Shown: one piece after another, positions 54,757-63,254 of the stretch
How the letters are laid out: each line of letters begins with the position of its first letter
Numbering within the stretch: the first letter of the stretch is position 1
DNA from: an uncultured Pseudomonadota bacterium
GTDB taxonomy: Bacteria; Pseudomonadota; Gammaproteobacteria; Burkholderiales; JALYOK01
Length of the DNA: 64,000 nucleotides
Assembly: GCA_902826775.1 (NCBI GenBank)
Contig: CADEHE010000004.1
Coordinates: 292,927-356,926 of the forward strand
Direction: 5' to 3'
The notes under the pieces: model-generated
The model's database searches: none
Told to the model about the DNA's origin: nothing
The model's input: only the letters and a program-made list of their open reading frames with translations
Program-made: the position numbers and the translations under genes

Positions 54757-55176
54757 CTATGCACCGATGGCGTGCAACATGATCGAGCGCCGCTGCGCGT
54801 CATGACGATGTTCGTACAGATAAATCCCTTGCCACGTGCCTAAAGCGAGTTCACCGCGGACAAATGGAATGGACAGGTGAGTCTGCGTCAGCGCCGCTCG
54901 CACATGTGCCGGCATGTCGTCTTTTCCCTCTGAGACGTGGCGAAACAGCGGATCGCCATCGGGCACTAGACGCGCAAAGAAGCGTTCTAGATCGCGCTGC
55001 ACTTCCAAGTCGGCATTTTCTTGAATTAGCAGGCTCGCCGAAGTGTGGCGCACCAACAGCGTCAGCAAGCCATCGCCGAGTTGTGTGCCGGCGAGCCATG
55101 CACGCACCTCAGCTGTAAACTCGTACAAGCCACGCCCGCGCGTTGCGATGGCCAGTTCCTGGTGGTGCTGATACAT
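54757..55176 (-). CDS. YjbQ family protein (UPF0047, secondary thiamine-phosphate synthase-like)
   Basis: A 139-residue protein if it starts at the ATG at 55176. It matches the compact YjbQ/UPF0047 family: VRHTSASLLIQENADLEVQR, DGDPLFRHVSEGKDDMPAHV, ALTQTHLSIPFVRGELALGT and WQGIYLYEHRH. The conserved His, Asp and Glu positions are all present. The Escherichia coli homologue can make thiamine phosphate weakly in vitro, but the cell role is unsettled. The gene lies 29 bases downstream of the M81 peptidase gene on the same strand. Confidence 0.9.
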   Translation of the reverse strand: MYQHHQELAIATRGRGLYEFTAEVRAWLAGTQLGDGLLTLLVRHTSASLLIQENADLEVQRDLERFFARLVPDGDPLFRHVSEGKDDMPAHVRAALTQTHLSIPFVRGELALGTWQGIYLYEHRHDAQRRSIMLHAIGA

Positions 55177-55205
55177 GTGTCGCAATTCGGCCGTGCGAGC
55201 GCAGG

Positions 55206-56693
55206 TCAATCAAACCGGGCATCGGCGTCCAACGGATACAGCGGCCGCCGGATAAGGCGGTACGGCAGCCGGCTCACATTCGATGGCGTCGGTCCCAGCG
55301 TGTCGACGTAAATTTCTTGCGCCGCTATCGCGCCAAAGCCAGCGCGCCAGGCTTTCGCGCCTTTGACGCAAAGCAGCTTCGCTTGTTCGGGTTTGAGTCC
55401 AAGCACAGTCCAATGATCAGCGTCGAACGGCATGACGCGCTCGCTCGTCAGCACCACACGCAGGCCACGGCAATTGATGATGGCCACATCGCCCATCGGC
55501 ACTTTCTGACCTGTCATGTAGGGCCCGCTGCGCGCATAAGTAACGTGATCCAAAAACTCAACTATGCCATCGATCCAAACCGGTTTGCCGGAGAATTCGC
55601 TGGCGAAACCCCCGACTTCGCCGCAAAAGCGCCGGCCTTTGCCGACCGCACGCACGCGCTGTAACGCTTGCGGGTCCCACAGCATGATGATGGCCGAGCC
55701 GTCTTCCACTTGCGGCCAAATGCGCAGCACGGCTTCGAGCACAAAGGTGATATCCCCGGGCGAGCCGCCGCCGACGTTGTCCGCAGGCTCGGCGATGACC
55801 ACCGGAGCGCGTCCGTCGTAGCTGCGCGTGGCAAGTTGCACCGCTGCATCCACATCGACTAATTCGGGTAGAAATTGCTGGCGCCGCTGCCAGATGATTC
55901 GCGCCATCTCGTCGGCGCAGCGCTGCGCGGCGTCGCCTGCGCCGTAGGCCAACACCGAAACGCCGAGGTGCGCCACATCCGCATAGGCAAAACCCGGGAC
56001 AACCGAGCAGCACCACAGCTCGAGCGACTGCTCGCGCCGATGCACCTCATGCATGATGGAGCGCATCGGCTCCTCTGCGCTTGCTTGCATCTGCGGCACC
56101 GTGATGAGCGGCAAGCGCTGCATCGCCTTCTGAGGACGATGACCACTCGCCAGAATTCGCCGTAGGATCAACGCGGCCTCGCGCCCGCGCATGCCCATGT
56201 CGATGTGCGGCAGCGTGTCGTAGCCGACCAGCACGTCGGCGAACCCGAACGCCTGATCGCTTAGGTTCGCATGCAGATCGAACGTGGCGACGATCGGCCG
56301 CTCGCCCGCGACCTCGCGCACGCGGCGCAGCAGCTCACCGTCACCATCGGGAAAGCCCTCCACCACCATCGCGCCGTGCAGCGCCAGCAGCACTGCATCG
56401 CAACGCGGCAGCGTGCGGAGCGCAGCGACGATGCTTTGCGCTATCCCTTCAAACGCCTCACGCGTGACGGGACCGGATGGAATCGCCGCGGCATACAAGC
56501 CCGGGTGCAGACGAAATCCGCATTCGGCGGCAGCGCCGTACATCCCGCCGATCTCGGTGTTGGTGCCGGCGAGCGCCGCAAACATCGCCTGCTCTTCGAG
56601 CCATTGGTAGTCGCGAAAGCGCTGCAAGTCCGCCGGCAGCGGAGAAAAGGTATTGGATTCGTGCCATACGCCGGCAACGAATACATCAAACAT
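55206..56693 (-). CDS. M81 family metallopeptidase (MlrC-like)
   Basis: A 495-residue protein of the microcystinase C (MlrC) family. Signatures: VAGVWHESNTFSPLPADL at the start, LLALHGAMVVEGFPDGDGEL, VATFDLHANLSDQAFGFADV, GYDTLPHIDMGMRGREAA and, in the C-terminal domain, AEPADNVGGGSPGDITFVLE. The Asp and His ligands fit a metal-dependent amidase or peptidase. Most family members are not linked to microcystin; they usually lie with transport genes for amides or peptides. Here the neighbours are YjbQ and a small dimeric-barrel protein, so the substrate is unknown. Confidence 0.9.
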   Translation of the reverse strand: MFDVFVAGVWHESNTFSPLPADLQRFRDYQWLEEQAMFAALAGTNTEIGGMYGAAAECGFRLHPGLYAAAIPSGPVTREAFEGIAQSIVAALRTLPRCDAVLLALHGAMVVEGFPDGDGELLRRVREVAGERPIVATFDLHANLSDQAFGFADVLVGYDTLPHIDMGMRGREAALILRRILASGHRPQKAMQRLPLITVPQMQASAEEPMRSIMHEVHRREQSLELWCCSVVPGFAYADVAHLGVSVLAYGAGDAAQRCADEMARIIWQRRQQFLPELVDVDAAVQLATRSYDGRAPVVIAEPADNVGGGSPGDITFVLEAVLRIWPQVEDGSAIIMLWDPQALQRVRAVGKGRRFCGEVGGFASEFSGKPVWIDGIVEFLDHVTYARSGPYMTGQKVPMGDVAIINCRGLRVVLTSERVMPFDADHWTVLGLKPEQAKLLCVKGAKAWRAGFGAIAAQEIYVDTLGPTPSNVSRLPYRLIRRPLYPLDADARFD

Positions 56694-56738
56694 GTTCGGC
56701 TTTACCGCTCAACCCGGTCGCTCTGGCCCTAACCACGC

Positions 56739-57089
56739 CTACATCAGCTTACGCAGCGTATGCCGCCGGTTGCGCGTGTAGGGTCGCACTTCGCTCGGCC
56801 AGCGCCCGGCATCCACTGCATTTGCCCAAGCATCGCTCAACAACACGTCCGCGCTCTCCAATTCGTAAAGCGCGCTGAAGCGCGGTTCGCCTTCGGCGAC
56901 GAGCGTTTTTTTCTCACCGCCGATGATCATTTGCAACGGCACACTTTCATAGCGCCGCGCGGACAGCACGCCCGGCACTTTCAGAATCAGAGGAATGTGC
57001 TCGGTGTCGTAGACCTCGTGGAACACAGCCTCTTTGCCTGGCTCTACGTCCATGCTGGCGATGAATACGTACTTGGTGTTGGGATGCAT
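56739..57089 (-). CDS. small dimeric alpha/beta-barrel-like hypothetical protein
   Basis: A 116-residue protein with GGAGG upstream of its ATG. The pattern YVFIASMDVEPGKEAVFHEV, YDTEHIPLILKVPGVLSARR and FSALYELESADVLLSDAW resembles ferredoxin-like dimeric alpha/beta-barrel (EthD/DUF4286-type) proteins, which protect or shape small molecules. Function unknown. It lies 11 bases downstream of a hotdog thioesterase and 45 bases upstream of the M81 gene, in one leftward transcript. Confidence 0.75.
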   Translation of the reverse strand: MHPNTKYVFIASMDVEPGKEAVFHEVYDTEHIPLILKVPGVLSARRYESVPLQMIIGGEKKTLVAEGEPRFSALYELESADVLLSDAWANAVDAGRWPSEVRPYTRNRRHTLRKLM

Positions 57090-57100
57090 TTGGCCTCCGA

Positions 57101-57550
57101 CTAGGAAGGGGAAGTATTGCTCAGGCGGGCAAGCGCACTTCGGGTATTGGTGGGCATAGGCACCGGCCGCATATTCGCCCGCTCCACAAACACATGCACG
57201 AAGTACCCAGTCGCGGCCGGTTCGCTCTCGCCTTGCTTGAACAAGCCGATTTCGTAGCGCACTGAAGAGTTGCCCAGTTTGCCGATGCGCAAACCCGCAT
57301 CGATAACGTCGGGAAACACCAGCGGTTTGTGAAACTGGCAGTGCGTTTCCACCGCAATGCCGATGACGCTACCGGCATGAATGTCCAAGACGCCGCTGCG
57401 GATCAGATATTCGTTGATGACGGTATCGAAATACGAGTAATAGACGACGTTGTTAACGTGCCCGTAGATGTCGTTGTCCATCCAGCGCGTCGGGATCGCC
57501 AGAAAGTGCGCATAGCGCTCGCGCGTCTCGGCGAGCTTGGTTTCCGCCAT
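57101..57550 (-). CDS. hotdog-fold acyl-CoA thioesterase
   Basis: A 149-residue protein starting at the ATG at 57550 with AGGGA upstream. It has the 4HBT thioesterase pattern IPTRWMDNDIYGHVNNVVYY with the catalytic Asp, then FDTVINEYLIRSG and RYEIGLFKQGESEPAATGYF. It hydrolyses an acyl-CoA of unknown chain. Near propionyl-CoA synthetase and an acrylyl-CoA-reductase-like gene it could protect the free CoA pool (inference). Confidence 0.87.
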   Translation of the reverse strand: MAETKLAETRERYAHFLAIPTRWMDNDIYGHVNNVVYYSYFDTVINEYLIRSGVLDIHAGSVIGIAVETHCQFHKPLVFPDVIDAGLRIGKLGNSSVRYEIGLFKQGESEPAATGYFVHVFVERANMRPVPMPTNTRSALARLSNTSPS

Positions 57551-57567
57551 CGTTGCGTCCCTGGGCG

Positions 57568-58005
57568 CTAAGACTTGGGCAGCGCAGTCGACTGGCGCTG
57601 CAGAAGTTGCCAGCGGCCATCGCGTTTCACCCAAACGTTCAGATAAAACAAGGAAATCTTCTTGGCTTCGCCCCCAAGCACGATATCCAGATGCGTCGTC
57701 GCCATTACCGTTGCGACATCGCCAAGAAACTTGACGCGGCTATTCTCGCGCTGGAACGAGTTGATTTTGACATCGCCCTTCTGCAACGACGCGATGTAGC
57801 TTTGCTTGCTATGGGTCTTGCCTTGCAGCGTCTGGTAGACAAATTCATCCGCGAAGATCTTCTCCAGCGTGGGAACATCGATATCCTTCATCGCCTGGTA
57901 GCGCAAATCCTCCAAGCGATTGAGTTCAGCCTCGGTCGCCTCTTGCGCGAAGGCGGAAAAGTGCAGCGCAAACACGAATGCCAGACATAGTTTCGCTAAT
58001 TTCAT
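57568..58005 (-). CDS. exported NTF2-like (SnoaL/DUF4440) protein
   Basis: A 145-residue protein starting at the ATG at 58005 with GGAGAT upstream. The signal peptide (KLCLAFVFALHFSAFA) is followed by a cone-shaped NTF2-like domain: NRLEDLRYQAMKDIDVPTLE, KIFADEFVYQTLQGKTHSKQ and ISLFYLNVWVKRDGRWQLLQ. Such domains bind small hydrophobic ligands or act as enzymes; no catalytic set is clear. It lies 107 bases downstream of prpE and 17 bases upstream of the thioesterase. Confidence 0.83.
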   Translation of the reverse strand: MKLAKLCLAFVFALHFSAFAQEATEAELNRLEDLRYQAMKDIDVPTLEKIFADEFVYQTLQGKTHSKQSYIASLQKGDVKINSFQRENSRVKFLGDVATVMATTHLDIVLGGEAKKISLFYLNVWVKRDGRWQLLQRQSTALPKS

Positions 58006-58112
58006 TGCTTTTATCTCCAGATTGGTGGGCATGCTCTTCAGTGTCCTCTCCCTGCCCTGGGGGCGAGAGGAACTCTCAACTTCTGCTTTCTGACTGCCAA
58101 CAGCCAAAATTG

Positions 58113-60011
58113 CTAGCCGCGCTTCACCGCGCTGCTGATCTGCTCCAATGCGGCGGGGTCTTCGATCGTAGTCAAATCGCCGGGATCGCGCCCTTCCACC
58201 AGCGCTTGAATGCTGCGGCGCAGGAGTTTGCCCGAACGCGTTTTCGGCAGCAACGTAACGAAGTGTACCCGAGCAGGTCTGCCGATAGCGCCGAGCTGAT
58301 GGTCGACGGCGTCCATGACTTCTTTCTCCATCGCGCTCTGTTGCGCCGCGCTGGCAACTTTGCTAGGGTCTTTGACGACGGCGAACGCGACCGGCACTTG
58401 CCCCTTGAGTTGATCGGCAACGCCGACTACCGCGACTTCGGCGATCGCTGCATGCGATTGCACGGCCTCCTCGATCTCGCGCGTTCCTAGACGGTGGCCC
58501 GCGACATTAATAACGTCGTCCGTGCGTCCCAGTATGAAGTAGTAACCATCTTGATCGCGGATTCCCCAATCAAAGGTGGTGTACACCTGCCGCTGCGGAA
58601 AAAACGAGAAGTAGGTCTTGACGAAACGCTCATCGTCGCCCCAAACCGTCGATAGGCAGCCGGGCGGCAGCGGCGGCAGCACCGCAACCACGCCCTTCTC
58701 ATTGGCGCCGACTTCCTCGGCTGTATCGTCTTTTAGAAGTTTGACGTTATAGCCATATACTGGAAAGCTTGGGCTGCCGAACTTGCGCGCGGTATCCTCG
58801 ATGCCTGGCATAGCGGAGAGCAAGGGCCAGCCGGTTTCGGTTTGCCAATAATGGTCGATAACCGGGCGCTGTAGCGCATCTTGGATCCAACGTGCGGTCG
58901 GCTCATCGAGCGGCTCGCCGGCGAGAAACAGATAGCGCAACGAACTCAGGTCATACTTGGAAAGATATGCGGGGTCTTGTTTCTTCAACACGCGTATCGC
59001 GGTAGGCGAACTGAACATCGTCGAAACTTTGTGCTCCTGCACGATTTTCCACCATATGCCGGCGTCAGGGCGAATCGGCAAGCCCTCGTACAAAATCGTT
59101 GTCATGCCGTGAATGAGCGGCGCGTAGACGATGTAGGAATGCCCGACCACCCAGCCAATGTCGGAGGTGGTAAACATGGTCTCACCCGGTTGCGCGCCAT
59201 AGATATGCTTCATCGAAGCCGCGAGCGCGACGAGATAGCCGCCGGTGTCGCGCTGCACGCCTTTGGGTTTTCCCGTGGTGCCGGATGTGTACAGAATGTA
59301 CGACGGTTCGCCGGATTCGACCCACACGACCGGCACATCCGCTTTGAGGTGCGCCTTCTTCAGTTCGGCATAGTCGAGGTCGCGGCCATGAACTAGCGCC
59401 ATCTCCCGGTCGAGCCCGCGATTGACGATCAAGACCTTCTTTGGCGCATGCTCAGCGAGCTTGAGCGCTTCATCCACCAAATGCTTGTAGGGAATTGCCT
59501 TGCCGCCGCGCATACCGGCGTCAGAAGTGATCATCAGCTTGGGCTTTGCATCGTCAATGCGCGCGGCCAAGCTGGCTGCAGCAAAGCCGCCGAACACCAC
59601 GGAGTGGACCGCGCCCAGTCTTACGCAGGCGTACATGGCAAACAGCGCCTCGGCGATCATCGGCATGTAAATAATGACGCGGTCGCCGCGCTTCACTCCC
59701 AGTTCTTGCAGCACGGCGGCGAAACTGCACACTTCCTGGTGCAGTTGCTTGTAGGTGTAGCGCTTCTCTTCGCCGGTCTCGGTGGAAATGTAGATCAGCG
59801 CGGTTTGCTTGCCGCGCGCCGCTACGTGACGATCGATGGCATTGTGGCAGAGATTGGTCTTGCCGCCGCCGAACCATTTGCTGAATGGTGGCCGCGAGTA
59901 ATCCAGTACGCGCGTATAAGGTTCCTGCCACTCCACCAGTTTTGCTTGCTCACCCCAAAACTGTTCGGGGCTCTCGATCGAGTGACGGTGGAACTCCTTA
60001 TACGTTGTCAT
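58113..60011 (-). CDS. prpE: propionyl-CoA synthetase
   Basis: A 632-residue acyl-CoA synthetase with GGAGGG upstream. Motifs: adenylate-binding YILYTSGTTGKPKGVQRDTG, HYWQTETGWPLLSAMPGI, WGIRDQDGYYFILGRTDDVI and the catalytic Lys in LLPKTRSGKLLRRSIQALV. The TSGTTGKPKGVQRDTGGY and WQTETGWP stretches are typical of PrpE rather than acetyl-CoA synthetase. It activates propionate (or 3-hydroxypropionate). The upstream gene, 104 bases away, encodes an acrylyl-CoA-reductase-like protein; the two together would handle 3-hydroxypropionate or acrylate. Confidence 0.92.
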   Translation of the reverse strand: MTTYKEFHRHSIESPEQFWGEQAKLVEWQEPYTRVLDYSRPPFSKWFGGGKTNLCHNAIDRHVAARGKQTALIYISTETGEEKRYTYKQLHQEVCSFAAVLQELGVKRGDRVIIYMPMIAEALFAMYACVRLGAVHSVVFGGFAAASLAARIDDAKPKLMITSDAGMRGGKAIPYKHLVDEALKLAEHAPKKVLIVNRGLDREMALVHGRDLDYAELKKAHLKADVPVVWVESGEPSYILYTSGTTGKPKGVQRDTGGYLVALAASMKHIYGAQPGETMFTTSDIGWVVGHSYIVYAPLIHGMTTILYEGLPIRPDAGIWWKIVQEHKVSTMFSSPTAIRVLKKQDPAYLSKYDLSSLRYLFLAGEPLDEPTARWIQDALQRPVIDHYWQTETGWPLLSAMPGIEDTARKFGSPSFPVYGYNVKLLKDDTAEEVGANEKGVVAVLPPLPPGCLSTVWGDDERFVKTYFSFFPQRQVYTTFDWGIRDQDGYYFILGRTDDVINVAGHRLGTREIEEAVQSHAAIAEVAVVGVADQLKGQVPVAFAVVKDPSKVASAAQQSAMEKEVMDAVDHQLGAIGRPARVHFVTLLPKTRSGKLLRRSIQALVEGRDPGDLTTIEDPAALEQISSAVKRG

Positions 60012-60115
60012 TTCCAGCCCTCCGTTCGCTATACTGGTTACCGCTTATCGCATTCACTGAATAAGGAAGATAGAGGTACGCATATCCTACCGCTAGTAGC
60101 GGCGAAACCGCGTGC

Positions 60116-61099
60116 TTAAGCGTTGACGTTGACGACGATGCGTCCGCGCACTTTGCCCGCCAGAATCTCCGCGGCTTGCGCGATGGCTTGCGCCAACGGT
60201 ATTTCCGTCGTCATGGCGTCCAGTTTGTTTGCGTCCAAATCGCTGGCCAAGCGCGACCACGCTTGCACGCGCTCCGCCTTGGGCGCCATCACACTGTCGA
60301 TACCGATCAAGCTCACGCTGCGCAAAATGAATGGCGCCACGCTAGACGGAAAATCCATTCCTTGCGCTAAGCCGCACGCCGTCACCACACCGCGATACTT
60401 GGTCTGCGCGCACACATTGGCGAGCGTGTGGCTGCCGACCGTGTCGACTGCCCCGGCCCAGCGCTCTTTGCCCAGGGGTTTGCCGGGGGCGGACAACTCA
60501 TTGCGATCAATGATGCTGGAGGCGCCCAACGACTTAAGGTAATCGCTTTCTTGCAGGCGACCGGTGGAAGCAATCACCTTGAATCCGCGCTTGGCCAAGA
60601 GCACGATCGCCACGCTGCCCACACCGCCGGCGGCACCGGTCACCAAGATCTCGCCGTGGCTGGGCGTTACACCCTGCTTTTCCAGCGCAAGCACGCATAG
60701 CATCGCTGTATAGCCTGCCGTGCCGATCGCTGCGGCCTGGCGCGAACTCAGAGCCGGCGGCAGCGGCACCAGCCACTCGCCTTTCAGACGTGTTTTCTGC
60801 GCCAGTCCGCCCCAATGTGCTTCGCCGACACCCCAGCCGTTGAGCACGACTTTGTCGCCCACTTGCCACAACGGCGAATCGCTCTGCTCAACTATGCCGG
60901 CGCAGTCGATACCCGGGACCATGGGGTACTTGCGCACCACGGGCGCCTTGCCGGTAATGGCCAAGCCGTCCTTGTAGTTAATGGTCGAATAATCGACGCG
61001 AACGGTCACATCGCCTGGCGGCAGATCTGCTTCGCTGATTTCGTTGACGCGGGCATCGACGCCGGCGTCGCTCTTGCTTAACAAGATGGCTCGAAACAT
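60116..61099 (-). CDS. acuI: YhdH/AcuI-type acrylyl-CoA reductase (MDR family)
   Basis: A 327-residue medium-chain dehydrogenase/reductase starting at the ATG at 61099. Motifs: [56 protein letters not shown] and the NADPH-binding [20 protein letters not shown]. This is the YhdH/AcuI branch, whose studied members reduce acrylyl-CoA to propionyl-CoA with NADPH. It lies upstream of prpE on the same strand. The pairing supports a role in 3-hydroxypropionate, acrylate or DMSP-derived carbon use. Confidence 0.9.
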   Translation of the reverse strand: MFRAILLSKSDAGVDARVNEISEADLPPGDVTVRVDYSTINYKDGLAITGKAPVVRKYPMVPGIDCAGIVEQSDSPLWQVGDKVVLNGWGVGEAHWGGLAQKTRLKGEWLVPLPPALSSRQAAAIGTAGYTAMLCVLALEKQGVTPSHGEILVTGAAGGVGSVAIVLLAKRGFKVIASTGRLQESDYLKSLGASSIIDRNELSAPGKPLGKERWAGAVDTVGSHTLANVCAQTKYRGVVTACGLAQGMDFPSSVAPFILRSVSLIGIDSVMAPKAERVQAWSRLASDLDANKLDAMTTEIPLAQAIAQAAEILAGKVRGRIVVNVNA

Positions 61100-61249
61100 A
61101 GCGTTCGTAATCCTCGAGAGTATTCGGTGTAAAGTGCTTGACTTGTGCCTGCGCACAAGCCGCTGCGTGAAGTGTAATCCAAGCCGTCCAACGACGCGAT
61201 CGCGCCGGCGCGGTCAGCACACGCTGCCGAGCGCGCGGCGCTCGGTTCC

Positions 61250-62071
61250 CTAAGGCCGGCGCAAGATGTAGGAGTAGAAATTACACGAACCGAAAAATAC
61301 ACCTTGCGCAGAGTAACGCTCCATCGTGTCGGCCCATGCGTTGGCCTCATCGGCGCTGACTTGTCCGGACTTGGGCAAAATGCGCCGGAACGATTGGATC
61401 GAGGAGTGCCAGTAATCCGCCCGGCCCGCTTCGGCCAAGGTGTGCGGCACAAAGGCGACAACTTGCAGTCCCGCTTGCGCAATCAAGCGCGGCAATTGGC
61501 GCATCACCATCGCATTGGTAATAACTGCGTTGCGCACGATAAGATCAAAGCGCGCGCCAAGCTTCGGATCTTCGTGCCCGAATGTGATAGAGGCATAGTC
61601 GCCGTCGAAGATGGCGATCTGCCCGCCTGGCTTCACCACCCGCCGCAGTTCCTGCAACACCATTAGCGGTTGCTCGACATGACTCAATAGGGTGTGGGCA
61701 ATGGCCGCATCGAACCCAGCGTCCGGCAGCTTGAGTTGCTGCGTGTCGCCAACCAGGAACTCAATGCGTTCGGCCACGCCTTCGGCCTGCGCGAGGCGCT
61801 GCCCGGCGCGCACCAAGTACTCGCTCAAATCGATCGCGGTAACTTTGCCGCGGAACCTGTGGCAACGCGCCAACGTGCGCGCCACGACACCCGCGCCACA
61901 TCCGACATCTAATACGTGCTGCGCCGCGTCCACCCGCATCATCTCCAGATATTCGCTGAGCATCGCGGCGAACTTCACATGCTTGGCACGCGCTTCCAGC
62001 CGATCGACCAGGACTTGCAGGGTACTGTCGTCGAGAGTGTCGGTGATGCCGTAGACGTCGGTGCGGCTCAT
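61250..62071 (-). CDS. class I SAM-dependent methyltransferase
   Basis: A 273-residue methyltransferase. The SAM-binding motif VLDVGCGAGVVARTLARC lies at about residues 54-71; later motifs are VTAIDLSEYLVRAGQRLA, FLVGDTQQLKLPDAGFDAAI and LQELRRVVKPGGQIAIFDGD. The N-terminal 40 residues are helical. The substrate is unknown; the pattern resembles UbiE/arsenite-type small-molecule methyltransferases. Its start overlaps the zapE stop by four bases (ATGA), so the two are translationally coupled. Confidence 0.88.
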   Translation of the reverse strand: MSRTDVYGITDTLDDSTLQVLVDRLEARAKHVKFAAMLSEYLEMMRVDAAQHVLDVGCGAGVVARTLARCHRFRGKVTAIDLSEYLVRAGQRLAQAEGVAERIEFLVGDTQQLKLPDAGFDAAIAHTLLSHVEQPLMVLQELRRVVKPGGQIAIFDGDYASITFGHEDPKLGARFDLIVRNAVITNAMVMRQLPRLIAQAGLQVVAFVPHTLAEAGRADYWHSSIQSFRRILPKSGQVSADEANAWADTMERYSAQGVFFGSCNFYSYILRRP

Positions 62072-63246
62072 AAGGTAGCCGTTCCGTCGCCGGGACGGGA
62101 GGCATAAGCGTGCGCTTGCGAGAGGTAATCGCGCGATTGCATTTCCAGCAGACGGCTGACGGTGCGCGCGAATTCATTGCTGCGCTCGCCTTCGATGTAC
62201 AAGTATTCGGGGCTGGTCGCCGCGGAGAGCATGAGCTTTACCCGATGATCGTAAAAGATATCCACCAACCAAGTGAACCGCCGCGCTTCGCTCGCCTGCT
62301 CGGCGGACATGCGCGGCACGCCGGAGATTAGCACCGTGTGGAACATGCGTGCAATTTCAAGGTAGTCCAGTTGTGAGCGGGCGGTGCCGCACAATTCAGC
62401 GAAGTCGAACCAAACCACGTCGGGCGCTAGGCGCTTGGTGGCAATTTTCCGCCCGTTGATCTCCAGCGATCCACCTAGTGAAGCGCGCGGGCACATGGTT
62501 TCAAAGGTGGCTACGAGTTGCTCTTCCGCTTGCGCCGTAAGCGGCGAGTGATATGCCGCGACGCGCTCGAGCTGGCGCAAGCGAAAGTCCACTGGACCGT
62601 CGACGCTGATCACATCCAAGTAACGTTTGATGATCGCAATGGCGGGCAAGAAGCGTTCACGCTGCAGCCCGTCCTGGTACAGAGCGTCCGGGGCATAGTT
62701 CGATGTAGTCACGATAACGACACCGCGCTCGAGCAGACTCTCCAGTAGGCGGCCCAATATCATGGCATCGCCGATATCGTTCACGTGCAGCTCATCCAGG
62801 CACAGTACGCGCACGTTCTTGGCTATGTCTGCCGCGACCGTCACCAGTGGATCGGGTTCGTTTTTCAGCCTCGTCATGGCTTGATGGACGCTGCGCAAAA
62901 AGCCGTGAAAATGGTCGCGCCGCTTGCGGCGATAGGGCAAGTTCGCGAAGAATGCGTCCATCAGCATGCTCTTGCCGCGCCCTACCCCGCCGTGCAAATA
63001 CATTCCGCGCGGTGGCGTGCCGAGATCAAGCGTTTTCACGAAAGGCCGATCGCGAAAACGCTTGAATGCCAGCAACTCTTCGTGCAGGCGCTGTAGGCGT
63101 TCAACTGCGCGTTGCTGCGCGTCATCCGGCCGGAAGTCTGCGCGCCGCGCTAGCGCGGCATACCATTGCAACGGGCTGAGCGTGCCACCACCGGCACCGG
63201 CGCTGCGGGAGTGGTGAGGCTGCGTCGGTGCGGAATCGCCGGACAT
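62068..63246 (-). CDS. zapE: cell division protein ZapE (AFG1-like ATPase)
   Basis: A 392-residue P-loop ATPase with Walker A MYLHGGVGRGKSMLMDAFF, Walker B VRVLCLDELHVNDIGDAMIL, the sensor region VIVTTSNYAPDALYQDGLQR and FDFAELCGTARSQLDYLEIA. It is the AFG1/ZapE family; in E. coli ZapE joins the division ring late and affects FtsZ. The gene lies 8 bases downstream of lpdA on the same strand, a neighbourhood common in betaproteobacteria, where zapE follows the 2-oxoglutarate dehydrogenase genes. Confidence 0.93.
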   Translation of the reverse strand: MSGDSAPTQPHHSRSAGAGGGTLSPLQWYAALARRADFRPDDAQQRAVERLQRLHEELLAFKRFRDRPFVKTLDLGTPPRGMYLHGGVGRGKSMLMDAFFANLPYRRKRRDHFHGFLRSVHQAMTRLKNEPDPLVTVAADIAKNVRVLCLDELHVNDIGDAMILGRLLESLLERGVVIVTTSNYAPDALYQDGLQRERFLPAIAIIKRYLDVISVDGPVDFRLRQLERVAAYHSPLTAQAEEQLVATFETMCPRASLGGSLEINGRKIATKRLAPDVVWFDFAELCGTARSQLDYLEIARMFHTVLISGVPRMSAEQASEARRFTWLVDIFYDHRVKLMLSAATSPEYLYIEGERSNEFARTVSRLLEMQSRDYLSQAHAYASRPGDGTATL

Positions 63247-63254
63247 AGCCGGCG

